DNA of 64,000 nt, from positions 1 to 64,000 of the forward strand of contig NZ_FNYJ01000009.1 of assembly GCF_900108875.1 (NCBI RefSeq). The letters are read 5' to 3'. Source of the stretch: Pseudomonas sp. NFR16. Lineage in GTDB: Bacteria > Pseudomonadota > Gammaproteobacteria > Pseudomonadales > Pseudomonadaceae. Shown piece by piece: positions 56,256 to 64,000 of the stretch. The notes beneath the pieces were generated by a model. It was not told where the DNA came from and made no database searches. It saw only the letters and a program-made list of their open reading frames with translations. A program made the translations under genes and the position numbers. Each line of letters opens with the position of its first letter. Positions within the stretch are counted from its first letter, which is position 1.

Positions 56256-57380
56256 CTAGCGGTTGTCCGAGGAGGAGGTATCAATCGAGGCAATGACCGA
56301 AAGGCCCGGCCTTAAGAGTGCATTCGCGTCTTCACTCGACAAGTCATCAAGCACGATTTTCACAGCCACTCGCTGTATGACTTTAGTGAAGTTCCCCGTC
56401 GCGTTATCCGGTGGCAAAAGAGCAAAACGAGAGCCCGAACCCGGCGCCCAACTATCGACATGCCCGTGGAAGACCACGCCAGGGAAAGCATCGATTTCCA
56501 CGGTCGCAGATTGCGCCTTGCGAACATGAGTCATCTGCGTTTCCTTGAAATTTGCAACAACCCAGACCTCCGGCAAACTGACAACCGTGATGACCTGCGC
56601 ACCTATCCCCAAGTACTGGCCTGGACGAACCTGTCGCGCGCCGACCACACCATCAACCGGCGACCGGATATGGGTGTAATCCAGATTGATCATTGCTAGA
56701 TCCAATGCGGCGCGCTGACTGGCGACATCGGCCTGAGCAACCAGGATCTGGGAGTCGATCGTGTCGAGGGCACGACGCACTGCCATCAATTGCGCCTGCT
56801 GTTGCACATGCCCGGCTGCCGCCTGTTTGTTGCTGGCATCTGCCTGGTCAACCGCCTGCTGTGAAGCAAAATTACCTCGGGTCAATAGATCATGCTGTCG
56901 ATTAGCTTCCAGCTTTCTCAGCTCTGCGCCTGCTGCAGATGCCACGACGCCAGCGGCGTTCGCGTTTATCGTGGCCTCCTGCTGGGCTCGTTGCTTTTCC
57001 AGAACAGTTACTTGCGCCAAGCTCCTATCCAGGCCGGCCTTGGCTTGAGCGACCTGAGCCTTGTAGTCCCCGTCGTAGAGTTGCACCAATACATCATTGC
57101 GGTGCACGGTCTGGTAATCATTTACTGATACGTCACTGACGAGCCCAGACACACGGGCCGACAGCGGAATGACGTTGCTTTCCAGATACGCATCATCTGT
57201 AGTCTGAACCGCCTTCAACCCCGTCCAGAAATTCCAGTTCGTGGCAAAAACCCACACCGTCGCCACGGCCAATAGAACAACTGCACAACGCGCCACTAGC
57301 CACCAGTGATTTGGCTTGGGCGGCTGTTCTATGTCGACTTCTGACGTAGGTGTCGACTTGGGATTTACTGCTTCATTCAT
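56256..57380 (-). CDS. HlyD/EmrA membrane fusion protein
   Basis: 374 residues from MNEAVNPKSTPTSEVD; longer upstream frame is not protein-like. One N-terminal helix (CAVVLLAVATVWVFATNW), lipoyl halves (IPLSARVSGLVSDVSVNDYQ, then YTHIRSPVDGVVGARQVRPG), a long alpha-hairpin coiled coil (~100-205), and a beta-barrel end (FKETQMTHVRKAQSATVEID). Bridges the inner-membrane pump EmrB to TolC-type channels. Confidence 0.9.
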   Translation of the reverse strand: MNEAVNPKSTPTSEVDIEQPPKPNHWWLVARCAVVLLAVATVWVFATNWNFWTGLKAVQTTDDAYLESNVIPLSARVSGLVSDVSVNDYQTVHRNDVLVQLYDGDYKAQVAQAKAGLDRSLAQVTVLEKQRAQQEATINANAAGVVASAAGAELRKLEANRQHDLLTRGNFASQQAVDQADASNKQAAAGHVQQQAQLMAVRRALDTIDSQILVAQADVASQRAALDLAMINLDYTHIRSPVDGVVGARQVRPGQYLGIGAQVITVVSLPEVWVVANFKETQMTHVRKAQSATVEIDAFPGVVFHGHVDSWAPGSGSRFALLPPDNATGNFTKVIQRVAVKIVLDDLSSEDANALLRPGLSVIASIDTSSSDNR

Positions 57381-57540
57381 GGTGATATCGCAGGGCAAAG
57401 AAATGGAAAGAAAACACAAATGGTGTGCTGCTTCGGGCTGATTGCCTCCCGCTGAGCGCATCATGAGGCTGCAATGACATCAGGATCTAAGCGCTATAAC
57501 CGCCGTGCCCCTACGGCGTTGAGGACACGTGAAATTGCGA

Positions 57541-58230
57541 TCAATCATCAAAACGTCTCCACTCCTCGACACCTGCGATATTCCGCCTGCGCGTCTCGGC
57601 GGCGCTAACTGGTTGAGCAGGAAAAGCTTGAGCGCCTAGCATCCAGCGAGCGGTTGTTCGGGCAACCCGACGACCGAAACGCTCTGCAGTGAGCCTGTCG
57701 CCAGCATGGGGGGAGTCTTCGGGAGCAGCGTCTCCAATGCTCTGGGTAGCTAACCCAAGCCAAGAGCCACTTAGATTCACATCACTGTTCTGACTTGCGG
57801 AGTAATTGCCACCAGGCTGATCCCCTACACCGACCCATATCATGTTCATCTGCGCTCCGAAGATGGCCAGTTGCTCCAAGGCAATGAGTTTGTCTCCAGA
57901 TCGCGAACTCGAGTTGGTAAAACCAGCGCCAATTTTGTCCTTCCACTCCTGCCCCATCCACGGTGCGAACGCGTGTTCGAGAAAAAGCTTGAAGAGGCCG
58001 TGCATCGAACCCATGTAGGTTGGGGCGCCGAACACAATGGCATCAGCTGCAGCGAGGCTCTCCATGATCGCTCCATCAAACCATCGCCCATTAGCACCGA
58101 TCTGCTCTGGAATAATTCGCATGAGTTCTACTTGCACCCCAGCGAAAGCGCTCGCACCTTTCTGGATGTGCTCAGCCACGGTGAGGGTATGCCCATGCCC
58201 GGTGGAATAAACAATTGCGACCTTGACCAT
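57541..58230 (-). CDS. WrbA-like flavodoxin-fold NAD(P)H:quinone oxidoreductase
   Basis: 229 residues. FMN loops YSTGHGHTLTVAEHI (8-22), APTYMGSMHG (~78-87) and GVGDQPGGNYSAS (~138). WrbA-type enzymes reduce quinones by two electrons. First gene of an operon with emrA/emrB and divergent from the LysR gene, suggesting that a quinone-like compound is both reduced and exported. C-terminal ~50 residues are longer than in E. coli WrbA. Confidence 0.85.
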   Translation of the reverse strand: MVKVAIVYSTGHGHTLTVAEHIQKGASAFAGVQVELMRIIPEQIGANGRWFDGAIMESLAAADAIVFGAPTYMGSMHGLFKLFLEHAFAPWMGQEWKDKIGAGFTNSSSRSGDKLIALEQLAIFGAQMNMIWVGVGDQPGGNYSASQNSDVNLSGSWLGLATQSIGDAAPEDSPHAGDRLTAERFGRRVARTTARWMLGAQAFPAQPVSAAETRRRNIAGVEEWRRFDD

Positions 58231-58324
58231 TTAATCTCCTAACACCCAATCGGCGCTTTGAATAAGGCGGTATGAGCGATAACTGGCGTCCGATGAAACA
58301 TGCGCAGGCGCTGAAGTCGCCATC

Positions 58325-58337
58325 TGTTGAATTCACA
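58325..58337. promoter_or_regulatory. Candidate LysR box
   Basis: TGTTGAATTCACA is a T-N11-A motif with an almost symmetric core (GAATTC), 26 bases before the LysR ATG in the 132-base divergent gap shared with the WrbA-EmrAB operon. Confidence 0.4.
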
Positions 58338-58362
58338 TCTCAAAGGTGTTGTTATCCACACT

Positions 58363-59268
58363 ATGGATGACAAAAAACTCGATCTGAATCTTTTGCTGGC
58401 CCTTGAAGCGTTGCTCGCGGAGCTCAATGTCACTCGCGCAGCCAAGCGCCTGAATCTCAGCCAACCTGCTTTAAGCGCTCAGCTCTCTCGGCTGCGAGGG
58501 GTATTTGGCGACGAACTCTTGATACCGACTTCGCGTGGCGTATTGCCAACGGCGATGGCACTAGAGCTTCAAGCACCTCTACGTAAAACCCTCGATCAAA
58601 TGCGGGAGTTGGTGAGCAACGCACGCATCTTCGATCCGTCCACCGCTAGCGCCACCCTGACCATCTCCGCAAGCGACTACATGCAGATCGCGATCCTCAT
58701 GCCTTTTTTGCTGAAAGTGCATCTTGTGGCCCCCAACGTGAAGGTGATGGTAAGGCAGCTTCCAGACAGCCAGATTCTAAAAACTGAACTGGAGCGAGGC
58801 CTGACCGATATCGCGTTCCTGGTGACAGAAGGCTTGGAAGGCAGCGAGCTTCGACACAAGGAGGTACTTTCTGAACGCTACGTTGGCATCGCGAGAAAAG
58901 GCAGCATTGGTGAACGACCTATGCCAATCGATCGATTCATACAGTCCAGGCATATCATTGTTTCACCCAGAGGAGACGGTTTTAAGGGAGCGACCGATGA
59001 CGCACTGGCGGCGGTCGGGCTAACCCGAAAAGTCGCCTTCGCCGTGTCGTCGTTCATGTTCATGATCGAGGCAGTTTCCCAGTGCGAGCTCCTGGCGGTT
59101 GCGCCACAGAGACTTGCCGAGCGTTACTCGGACAGGATCGATATGTTTGCCCCGCCGGTACCGGTGGCGGGGTTTGGAATCGCCATGGTCTGGCACGATC
59201 GAACCCACAACCACCCTGCCCGCATCTGGCTGCGTACCCTCCTTGAAGAGTTTTGCGCCGAGCACTGA
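58363..59268 (+). CDS. LysR-type regulator of the WrbA-EmrAB operon
   Basis: 301 residues from MDDKKLDLNLLLALEALLAE. HTH near 20-55: LNVTRAAKRLNLSQPALSAQ then LSRLRGVFGDELL. The N-terminal DLNLLLALEALL and length place it with NodD/LeuO-like LysR proteins. Effector domain at ~95-300 (ATLTISASDYMQIAILMPFL). The divergent layout predicts that it controls the 58230 operon in response to the exported compound. Confidence 0.9.
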   Translation: MDDKKLDLNLLLALEALLAELNVTRAAKRLNLSQPALSAQLSRLRGVFGDELLIPTSRGVLPTAMALELQAPLRKTLDQMRELVSNARIFDPSTASATLTISASDYMQIAILMPFLLKVHLVAPNVKVMVRQLPDSQILKTELERGLTDIAFLVTEGLEGSELRHKEVLSERYVGIARKGSIGERPMPIDRFIQSRHIIVSPRGDGFKGATDDALAAVGLTRKVAFAVSSFMFMIEAVSQCELLAVAPQRLAERYSDRIDMFAPPVPVAGFGIAMVWHDRTHNHPARIWLRTLLEEFCAEH

Positions 59269-59299
59269 CAACTTGCAAACAACACATCCAGCCGCCGGA

Positions 59300-59731
59300 T
59301 CAGATCCCGTTCAGCGTCGCATCCATCGTGATCTCGCATTTGAACAGCTTGGCCAACGTACAGTTGGTGCGAGCTCGTTCCGCGCAATGCCGAAACATTT
59401 CTTCCGAAATTCCGGGGACTGCAGCTTGAGTGACAATGTGCACCCCCTTGATAGCTGGATGGCCGTCATCGCCATAGCCCAGATCAACTGCCACAGATGT
59501 CGTAATCGACTGTGCGACGAAGTTGTTCATACCAAAGTTGTTTGCCAACGCCTGGTTGAAACACCCTGCATGCGCAGTTCCCAGAAGCTCCTCGGGACTC
59601 CCCCCCGGGGTGCCTTCAAAGCGGCTTGAGAAGCTATAAGGTTTATCTTTGAGCGTCTCACTTTCAGTAGAAAGCGTACCCACCCCCTCTTTCCACGTTC
59701 CCTGCCAAGTTGAATAGCCAGTAGCCTTCAT
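59300..59731 (-). CDS. OsmC-family peroxiredoxin, second copy
   Basis: 143 residues (MKATGYSTWQGTWKEGVGTL...). Family motifs PEELLGTAHAGCFNQALAN (first Cys) and RTNCTLAKLFKCEI (second Cys). Distinct from the 47066 copy, with about half of the positions differing by eye. Convergent with the LysR gene; likely own transcript. Confidence 0.9.
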   Translation of the reverse strand: MKATGYSTWQGTWKEGVGTLSTESETLKDKPYSFSSRFEGTPGGSPEELLGTAHAGCFNQALANNFGMNNFVAQSITTSVAVDLGYGDDGHPAIKGVHIVTQAAVPGISEEMFRHCAERARTNCTLAKLFKCEITMDATLNGI

Positions 59732-59987
59732 ACCCCTTACCTCTCAGCTGAAATGGAAAATTACTAGCTTCATTTTTTAAAGCATACACCAGCGATTGGC
59801 CCCACTGACAACGATTTTTTGCGATCAAAGCAAATAACAGTTGGCATTTGCGGACAATGCAAGGCGGATTGACTGCTTCAATTTATAAAGCTACCCTCTC
59901 TGCTAGCAGGCGTATGCTTGATGCAATTACCTTTTTGGCTCCTGGCCCGCTTGACGGGAAAACGCCAGATCCAGCCAGGAGTGTCAG

Positions 59988-61457
59988 ATGGATCTTATGA
60001 AGCTTCCCCATCCATTATTCTGGACGGCCGCGATTCTGGTCGCAGACCTCATCCTTTGGCGCCTGATTTCAGAAACCCGCAGCCACTGGAAAATCGCTAT
60101 TAGGTCGGCTCTGTTCCTTATGTTCAGCGCTGGACTACTGGGAGCCGGCCTCACCCCCTTGAACACTGTTCCAGATCAGTTCGATGGTGCCGAACACACG
60201 CTAGCCACAACGCTGGCAATTGCCTGGTGGCTTTTTGGAGCTCGCGCCATTACCGGGTTGATGATCCTGCTGCTGGAATCACGGATCGAACGCAAGGGCC
60301 ATCTATTGCAGGATTTGATCGGCGCAGGGGTTTTTCTGGTTGCGCTCGTTGCAGCTGCGGCCTACATCCTTGACCTTCCGGTCAAAGGACTGCTTGCCAC
60401 CTCAGGGGCGGTCGCAATTATCTTGGCGCTTGCCGTCCAGAGCACCTTGGCGGACGTATTTTCAGGCATCGTATTGAATGCAACAAAACCTTTCAGGGTC
60501 GACGACGTGATCAACATTGATGGCGTGGAGGGGAAAGTCGTCGAGATCGACTGGCGCTCAACCTACCTCCTGACCTCAGCCGGAAGCATGGTCGTCATCC
60601 CTAACGCGATGGCTGCGAAAACACGAATCGTCAACTTGAGTCGCCCTGATCACTTTCATTCAGTGACAGTCACGGTAGAGCTCCCTGTTCGGCTTCGTCC
60701 GGCCTCCGTCCTGGACTCACTCACCAAGGCATTGAAAGGTTGCCGTGAACTCATGTCCGAACCCGAAGGTAGCGCAGTCGTCACAAAGTCAGGCTTGAGA
60801 AGCGTGGAGTACGAAATCACGGGCTACGTACATTCCAGAGACCGGCGAGGCATAGCCAGAAACCAGTTGCATGACCTAATTTATCGTCAACTTGCGGCAT
60901 CGGAATCCGTGCGGCAAAGCTCCGCACACCCAGTGGCGACGACACGGCAATTGGCCGCGCTGGATAGCGTGAGCGCGTTGCGCACGCTTTCATCCGAGGA
61001 TCGCCTGGAGCTGGAGCAACACATGCGTTTGAGTTCCTACCCTGCTGGCGCGGTGATCCTTGAATTAGCTGTTGTCCCAGATGCCTTACTCATCGTTGAG
61101 TCCGGAGTTGTTACGGTCACCATGGAGCGATCCGATGGCCCATACGAACTGGGTAGGATGGGGCCTGGGGAGCTGATGGGTGAAGGCGGCGTGATTAGCG
61201 AATCCCCCACCGCAGTAAGATTTACCGCGCTTACGGACTGCGTCATCTATCGAGTGGATCGCACAGACATAACAGCAACTTTTGACGAGCACAGCGAGCT
61301 GCGGCGAGCGTTGGTCGAGCTTGTACGCACTCGCACAAAAGCTCGGGAGCCACTTCTGCAACATCGCCCGCTAGAAGATACACCGACAGGGCTGCTGCAT
61401 TGGTTTCGCGGCAGGGTGAACAAGCCACGAGATGCTGGCAAGATAAGACGTTCGTAG
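59988..61457 (+). CDS. Cyclic-nucleotide-binding MscS-type channel (bCNG-like)
   Basis: 489 residues. N-terminal helices (~9-27, 38-57, 78-95, 105-130), an MscS pore/beta domain (~130-300: LLATSGAVAIILALAVQSTL, NATKPFRVDDVINIDG, MVVIPNAMAAKTRIVN), then a C-terminal cyclic-nucleotide-binding domain (~335-445: LSSYPAGAVILELAVVPDAL, GRMGPGELMGEGG, SPTAVRFTALTDCVIYRV). This is the bacterial cyclic-nucleotide-gated MscS subfamily. The phosphate-binding cassette GELMGEGG retains Gly-Glu but ends S-P-T-A-V-R. Convergent with a second cNMP-binding protein (45 bases). Confidence 0.9.
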   Translation: MDLMKLPHPLFWTAAILVADLILWRLISETRSHWKIAIRSALFLMFSAGLLGAGLTPLNTVPDQFDGAEHTLATTLAIAWWLFGARAITGLMILLLESRIERKGHLLQDLIGAGVFLVALVAAAAYILDLPVKGLLATSGAVAIILALAVQSTLADVFSGIVLNATKPFRVDDVINIDGVEGKVVEIDWRSTYLLTSAGSMVVIPNAMAAKTRIVNLSRPDHFHSVTVTVELPVRLRPASVLDSLTKALKGCRELMSEPEGSAVVTKSGLRSVEYEITGYVHSRDRRGIARNQLHDLIYRQLAASESVRQSSAHPVATTRQLAALDSVSALRTLSSEDRLELEQHMRLSSYPAGAVILELAVVPDALLIVESGVVTVTMERSDGPYELGRMGPGELMGEGGVISESPTAVRFTALTDCVIYRVDRTDITATFDEHSELRRALVELVRTRTKAREPLLQHRPLEDTPTGLLHWFRGRVNKPRDAGKIRRS

Positions 61458-61501
61458 AGGGAATCTGCTCGGGAACGCAGATCCCTTTGAATGGTTGCGC
61501 C

Positions 61502-63172
61502 TTACCCTCGGGTGATCGCCTCGAATATCTGCGCAACCACCGACGCCCCCTCACCAACGGCCGACGCTACGCGTTTAGTCGAATTTGCCCGCACATCTCC
61601 GATCGCAAATACGCCTTTACGATTGGTCTCCAAAGGCAGCACCAACCACTCCCTCTCCACATCTTTTGAAAGTGCTGCGCCCGTGAGTACAAAACCCATC
61701 TCATCCGTCTCGACGCAACCACTCAACCATTGTGTATTGGGATCGGCACCGATAAATAGAAATAGGTGGCACAGTTCAACAGTCTGCTGAGATCCAGTGG
61801 ATCGGTGACGCAGCACTGCACGCTCCAAACCGGTTTGCTTTGAACCTTGCAACTCACTCACCTCCGTATCGGTATGGAGGGTGACGTTTGGAAGAGCAGC
61901 AATCCGATCTATGAGGTACTTGGACATCGACGCCTCAAGCCCCCGCCCTCGTACGACCAGATGAAGATGCTTAACCAAGGGAGCAAGGAATACTGCAGCC
62001 TGACCTGCAGAGTTGCCCGCCCCAACCAACGCAACATCCTTACCTTTACAAAGATTGGCCTCTATTGGGGATGCCCAATACGACACACCCACGCCTTCGA
62101 ACTGCCCAGCGGTCTCTACTGGAAGCTTTCGGTAATGCACACCAGTGGCCACAACGATATTTTTAGCCTGGATTACAGCTCCCGTCGTCAACACCAACCG
62201 CAGAGGCTGATCAGGCTCGCTGCAATCAAGCTTTTCGACTTGTAAGGGGATACCCATTTTTGCGCCAAACTTCTGAGCCTGAACGAACGCCCGGCTCGCG
62301 AGTGCTTGACCCGAAACGCCAGTTGGAAAACCAAGGTAGTTTTCGATTCGCGCCGACGCTCCAGCCTGTCCACCATAAGCTCGCTGATCAAGGACGACGA
62401 TCTCCAAGCCTTCCGATGCGGCGTAGACCGCCGTCGCCAACCCCGCCGGGCCAGCACCAACTACGGCGATGTCATACACCTTGAGCGGATCGATTTCCGG
62501 CGTAATCCCCAGAAAAATTCCTGCTTGCGCGTCAGTTGGTTGCTCAAGCACGTTCCCGTTGGGACAAATCATCAGCGGGAGTTTTTGTTCATCCAGGATA
62601 CCTATACGCTCAATGAGACCTCGCGTCTCATCGTCCATTTCATCGATACTTACGAAGGAATGCGGGTATCCATTACGAGTCAGGAAACCTTGAAGACGCA
62701 CTGTCTCCATATCATTTCGGTGCCCTACGATCACCGATCCAACTCGGTCAGATTCAAGCATTCCGACCCGACGCAAGATCAATGCCCGAACGATGATCTC
62801 GCCCAGATCGGCCGACCCTATAATTAGAGCCCGAAGATGTGCTGCGTCGAAAGGAACCGCCACACAGCCATCAGGGCCAGCCTTGCCTTGAGCCAAAGCA
62901 GCCCGACCTCCGAGCAATCCAATTTCTCCGGTGAAATGCCCTCTGCCGCCACTGCCGATTGAAGCTTCACGACCTAGACCATCACGTCGAACAACGCTGA
63001 TGGCACCGTCGAGAACCAGCCAGATAGCGGCCCCGTGTGCCCCAACCTCAAATACTACTTCACCAGCAGCAAAGCGTTGCGGCTCTCTGATAGCAAATCG
63101 CAAGGCATCATTGATTTGAAGCTCTGTGAGGATGGGAAATTTTTGGTGAAGACGAGCGTCGCTTGAGCTCAT
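61502..63172 (-). CDS. cNMP-binding / thioredoxin-reductase-like flavoprotein without CxxC
   Basis: 556 residues from MSSSDARLHQKFPIL. An N-terminal cyclic-nucleotide-binding domain (~10-125: FAAGEVVFEVGAHGAAIWLV, GHFTGEIGLLGGRAALAQGK), a middle thioredoxin-fold-like segment (~140-235), then a TrxR-like flavoprotein: FAD motif VVGAGPAGLATAVYAASEG, NADPH motif ALVGAGNSAGQAAVFLA, and C-terminal GVFAIGDVRAN. The redox CxxC of TrxR is replaced by YWASPIEAN, so it cannot reduce thioredoxin. Family members are often labelled 'fused cyclic nucleotide-binding/TrxR'; biochemical role unclear. Confidence 0.88.
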   Translation of the reverse strand: MSSSDARLHQKFPILTELQINDALRFAIREPQRFAAGEVVFEVGAHGAAIWLVLDGAISVVRRDGLGREASIGSGGRGHFTGEIGLLGGRAALAQGKAGPDGCVAVPFDAAHLRALIIGSADLGEIIVRALILRRVGMLESDRVGSVIVGHRNDMETVRLQGFLTRNGYPHSFVSIDEMDDETRGLIERIGILDEQKLPLMICPNGNVLEQPTDAQAGIFLGITPEIDPLKVYDIAVVGAGPAGLATAVYAASEGLEIVVLDQRAYGGQAGASARIENYLGFPTGVSGQALASRAFVQAQKFGAKMGIPLQVEKLDCSEPDQPLRLVLTTGAVIQAKNIVVATGVHYRKLPVETAGQFEGVGVSYWASPIEANLCKGKDVALVGAGNSAGQAAVFLAPLVKHLHLVVRGRGLEASMSKYLIDRIAALPNVTLHTDTEVSELQGSKQTGLERAVLRHRSTGSQQTVELCHLFLFIGADPNTQWLSGCVETDEMGFVLTGAALSKDVEREWLVLPLETNRKGVFAIGDVRANSTKRVASAVGEGASVVAQIFEAITRG

Positions 63173-63255
63173 GGAAGTTACCTGGAGGAAGAGACGATCA
63201 AGGAACCTAAGTGAGAGCGCGGAATACGCTCTCACCTTAGAAGGCATAGCCTTAC

Positions 63256-63876
63256 TCAGGCTGGCAGACGCTCCAGCAGCTCAGCGGTAGTCAAAATCGC
63301 ATGTGCATAGGTAGGGCCGTTGACATTGAAAGCTGCATGCATGCCTTCAGGGCTGAAAGCGGCAGCGGCGTCACGCACAAGCGTCACGTGATACCCAAGC
63401 TCCATTGCGAACCGACCTGTTGATTCAAGACAGCTATTGGCGATCACGCCAACCAAAATCACGCGCTGGATGTCGTGTTGCTTCAACTGCTGATCGAGGT
63501 CGGTGTTCGCGAAACCACTCTGAGCCCAGTGTTCATGAACAACAATGTCACCTTTCTGTGGGCCGAACTCGCTGTTGAACTCACCACCCCAGGTACCTAC
63601 AGCGAAGGCTTGCAGCGGCACACCTTGCTTCTGAAAGGGGGTCATGTGCTGCCAGCCATCAAAATCACCCGCATGAGAGCGGTGGTGCGGCAATACAAAG
63701 ATCTGCAGGCCAATCTGACGCGCGGCGGGAATGATCTTGCGCAGGTTATCAAACATGCCCGACTCATCAGCGGTGGGCTTGATAGCCCCGTAAAGCTTGC
63801 CACCTTCGGACATGAAATCGTTATAGGGATCTACAACCAGCAAAGCCGTACGAGCGGCAGGATATTCAGTGGTCAT
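63256..63876 (-). CDS. Isochorismatase-family cysteine hydrolase
   Basis: 206 residues. Catalytic Asp in LLVVDPYNDFMSEGG (~16), Cys in GVIANSCLESTGRF (~152) followed by the cis-peptide neighbourhood. The usual Lys position is occupied by VHEHWAQSGFANTDL (His/Glu), typical of one subgroup. Possible substrates are amides or N-carbamoyl compounds. Same direction as the flavoprotein gene, 83 bases upstream, perhaps cotranscribed. Confidence 0.85.
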   Translation of the reverse strand: MTTEYPAARTALLVVDPYNDFMSEGGKLYGAIKPTADESGMFDNLRKIIPAARQIGLQIFVLPHHRSHAGDFDGWQHMTPFQKQGVPLQAFAVGTWGGEFNSEFGPQKGDIVVHEHWAQSGFANTDLDQQLKQHDIQRVILVGVIANSCLESTGRFAMELGYHVTLVRDAAAAFSPEGMHAAFNVNGPTYAHAILTTAELLERLPA

Positions 63877-63978
63877 TCATTTAGTCTCTTTCAAATGGTT
63901 TATCGAGACGTGAAATCGATCGGCTGGTCGCTGACATTCCACGAATTACTCGAAGCACAACCTGGTCTACCCATCATG

Positions 63979-63996
63979 CGAGCTAAAAAAAGCTCG
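63979..63996. repeat. Small hairpin at the window end
   Basis: CGAGCT-aaaaaa-AGCTCG, a perfect 6-bp stem in the leader region of the isochorismatase gene. The final 120 bases contain no gene I can support. Confidence 0.4.
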
Positions 63997-64000
63997 TAGG

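Overview
The window looks like a chromosomal segment of a fluorescent Pseudomonas (syringae/fluorescens type). Support for this: the block metZ-purF-cvpA-SPOR gene-folC-accD-trpF-truA-fimV, the block tatD-pilZ-holB-tmk, GC-rich codon use, REP-like repeats built on CTTCCCGGC/GCCGGGAAG arms, and MvaT-type rather than H-NS-type silencing. Species cannot be fixed from the sequence alone.

Region 1 (1-23.86 kb) is conserved core, almost all on the minus strand. It starts in the 3' end of ilvA, then carries a DUF2242 lipoprotein, a stand-alone EPSP synthase, an NAD-dependent sugar epimerase, a tRNA-Val/tRNA-Asp/tRNA-Asp cluster, and a long biosynthetic run (SDR, metZ, purF, cvpA, SPOR protein, folC, accD, trpF, truA). 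It continues with fimV, an Asd-like paralogue without the catalytic cysteine, DUF1285 and DUF4823 genes, a TetR regulator, a probable RgsA small RNA, tatD, pilZ, holB and thymidylate kinase.

Region 2 (23.86-~45 kb) is accessory DNA. The tmk reading frame is cut exactly at the P-loop codons (about 23845-23862) and joined to foreign sequence holding four direct copies of GTAAACCAA (one with a mismatch). I read this as the left end of an integrated element whose other end lies beyond the window. Its cargo includes a 1247-residue protein with a nuclease-like C-terminus, a tyrosine-recombinase homologue with replaced catalytic residues, orphan hypotheticals, gene remnants (pentapeptide repeat, VanZ-like), a ProQ/FinO-domain RNA chaperone, and a complete IS66-family element with an 8-bp target duplication, a GNAT passenger gene and a nonsense codon in tnpC. 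Next come an MvaT-type silencer, an N-truncated GGDEF-EAL protein, a type B ribosomal protein L31 and a three-gene two-component set.

Region 3 (~45-64 kb) is a dense set of envelope, oxidative-stress and detoxification genes: a WaaP-like LPS kinase, aldo/keto reductase, OsmC, epoxide-hydrolase-like enzyme, a 13-residue-repeat secreted protein, catalase, a LysR fragment lacking its HTH, a second FixL-like kinase, an MFS permease, a WrbA-EmrA-EmrB efflux operon with a divergent LysR regulator, a second OsmC, a cyclic-nucleotide-gated MscS-type channel facing a cyclic-nucleotide-binding thioredoxin-reductase-like flavoprotein, and an isochorismatase-family hydrolase. The combination suggests stress and xenobiotic tolerance acquired by transfer. 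Whether regions 2 and 3 are one element cannot be decided because neither the second att site nor the genes normally upstream of tmk are seen.
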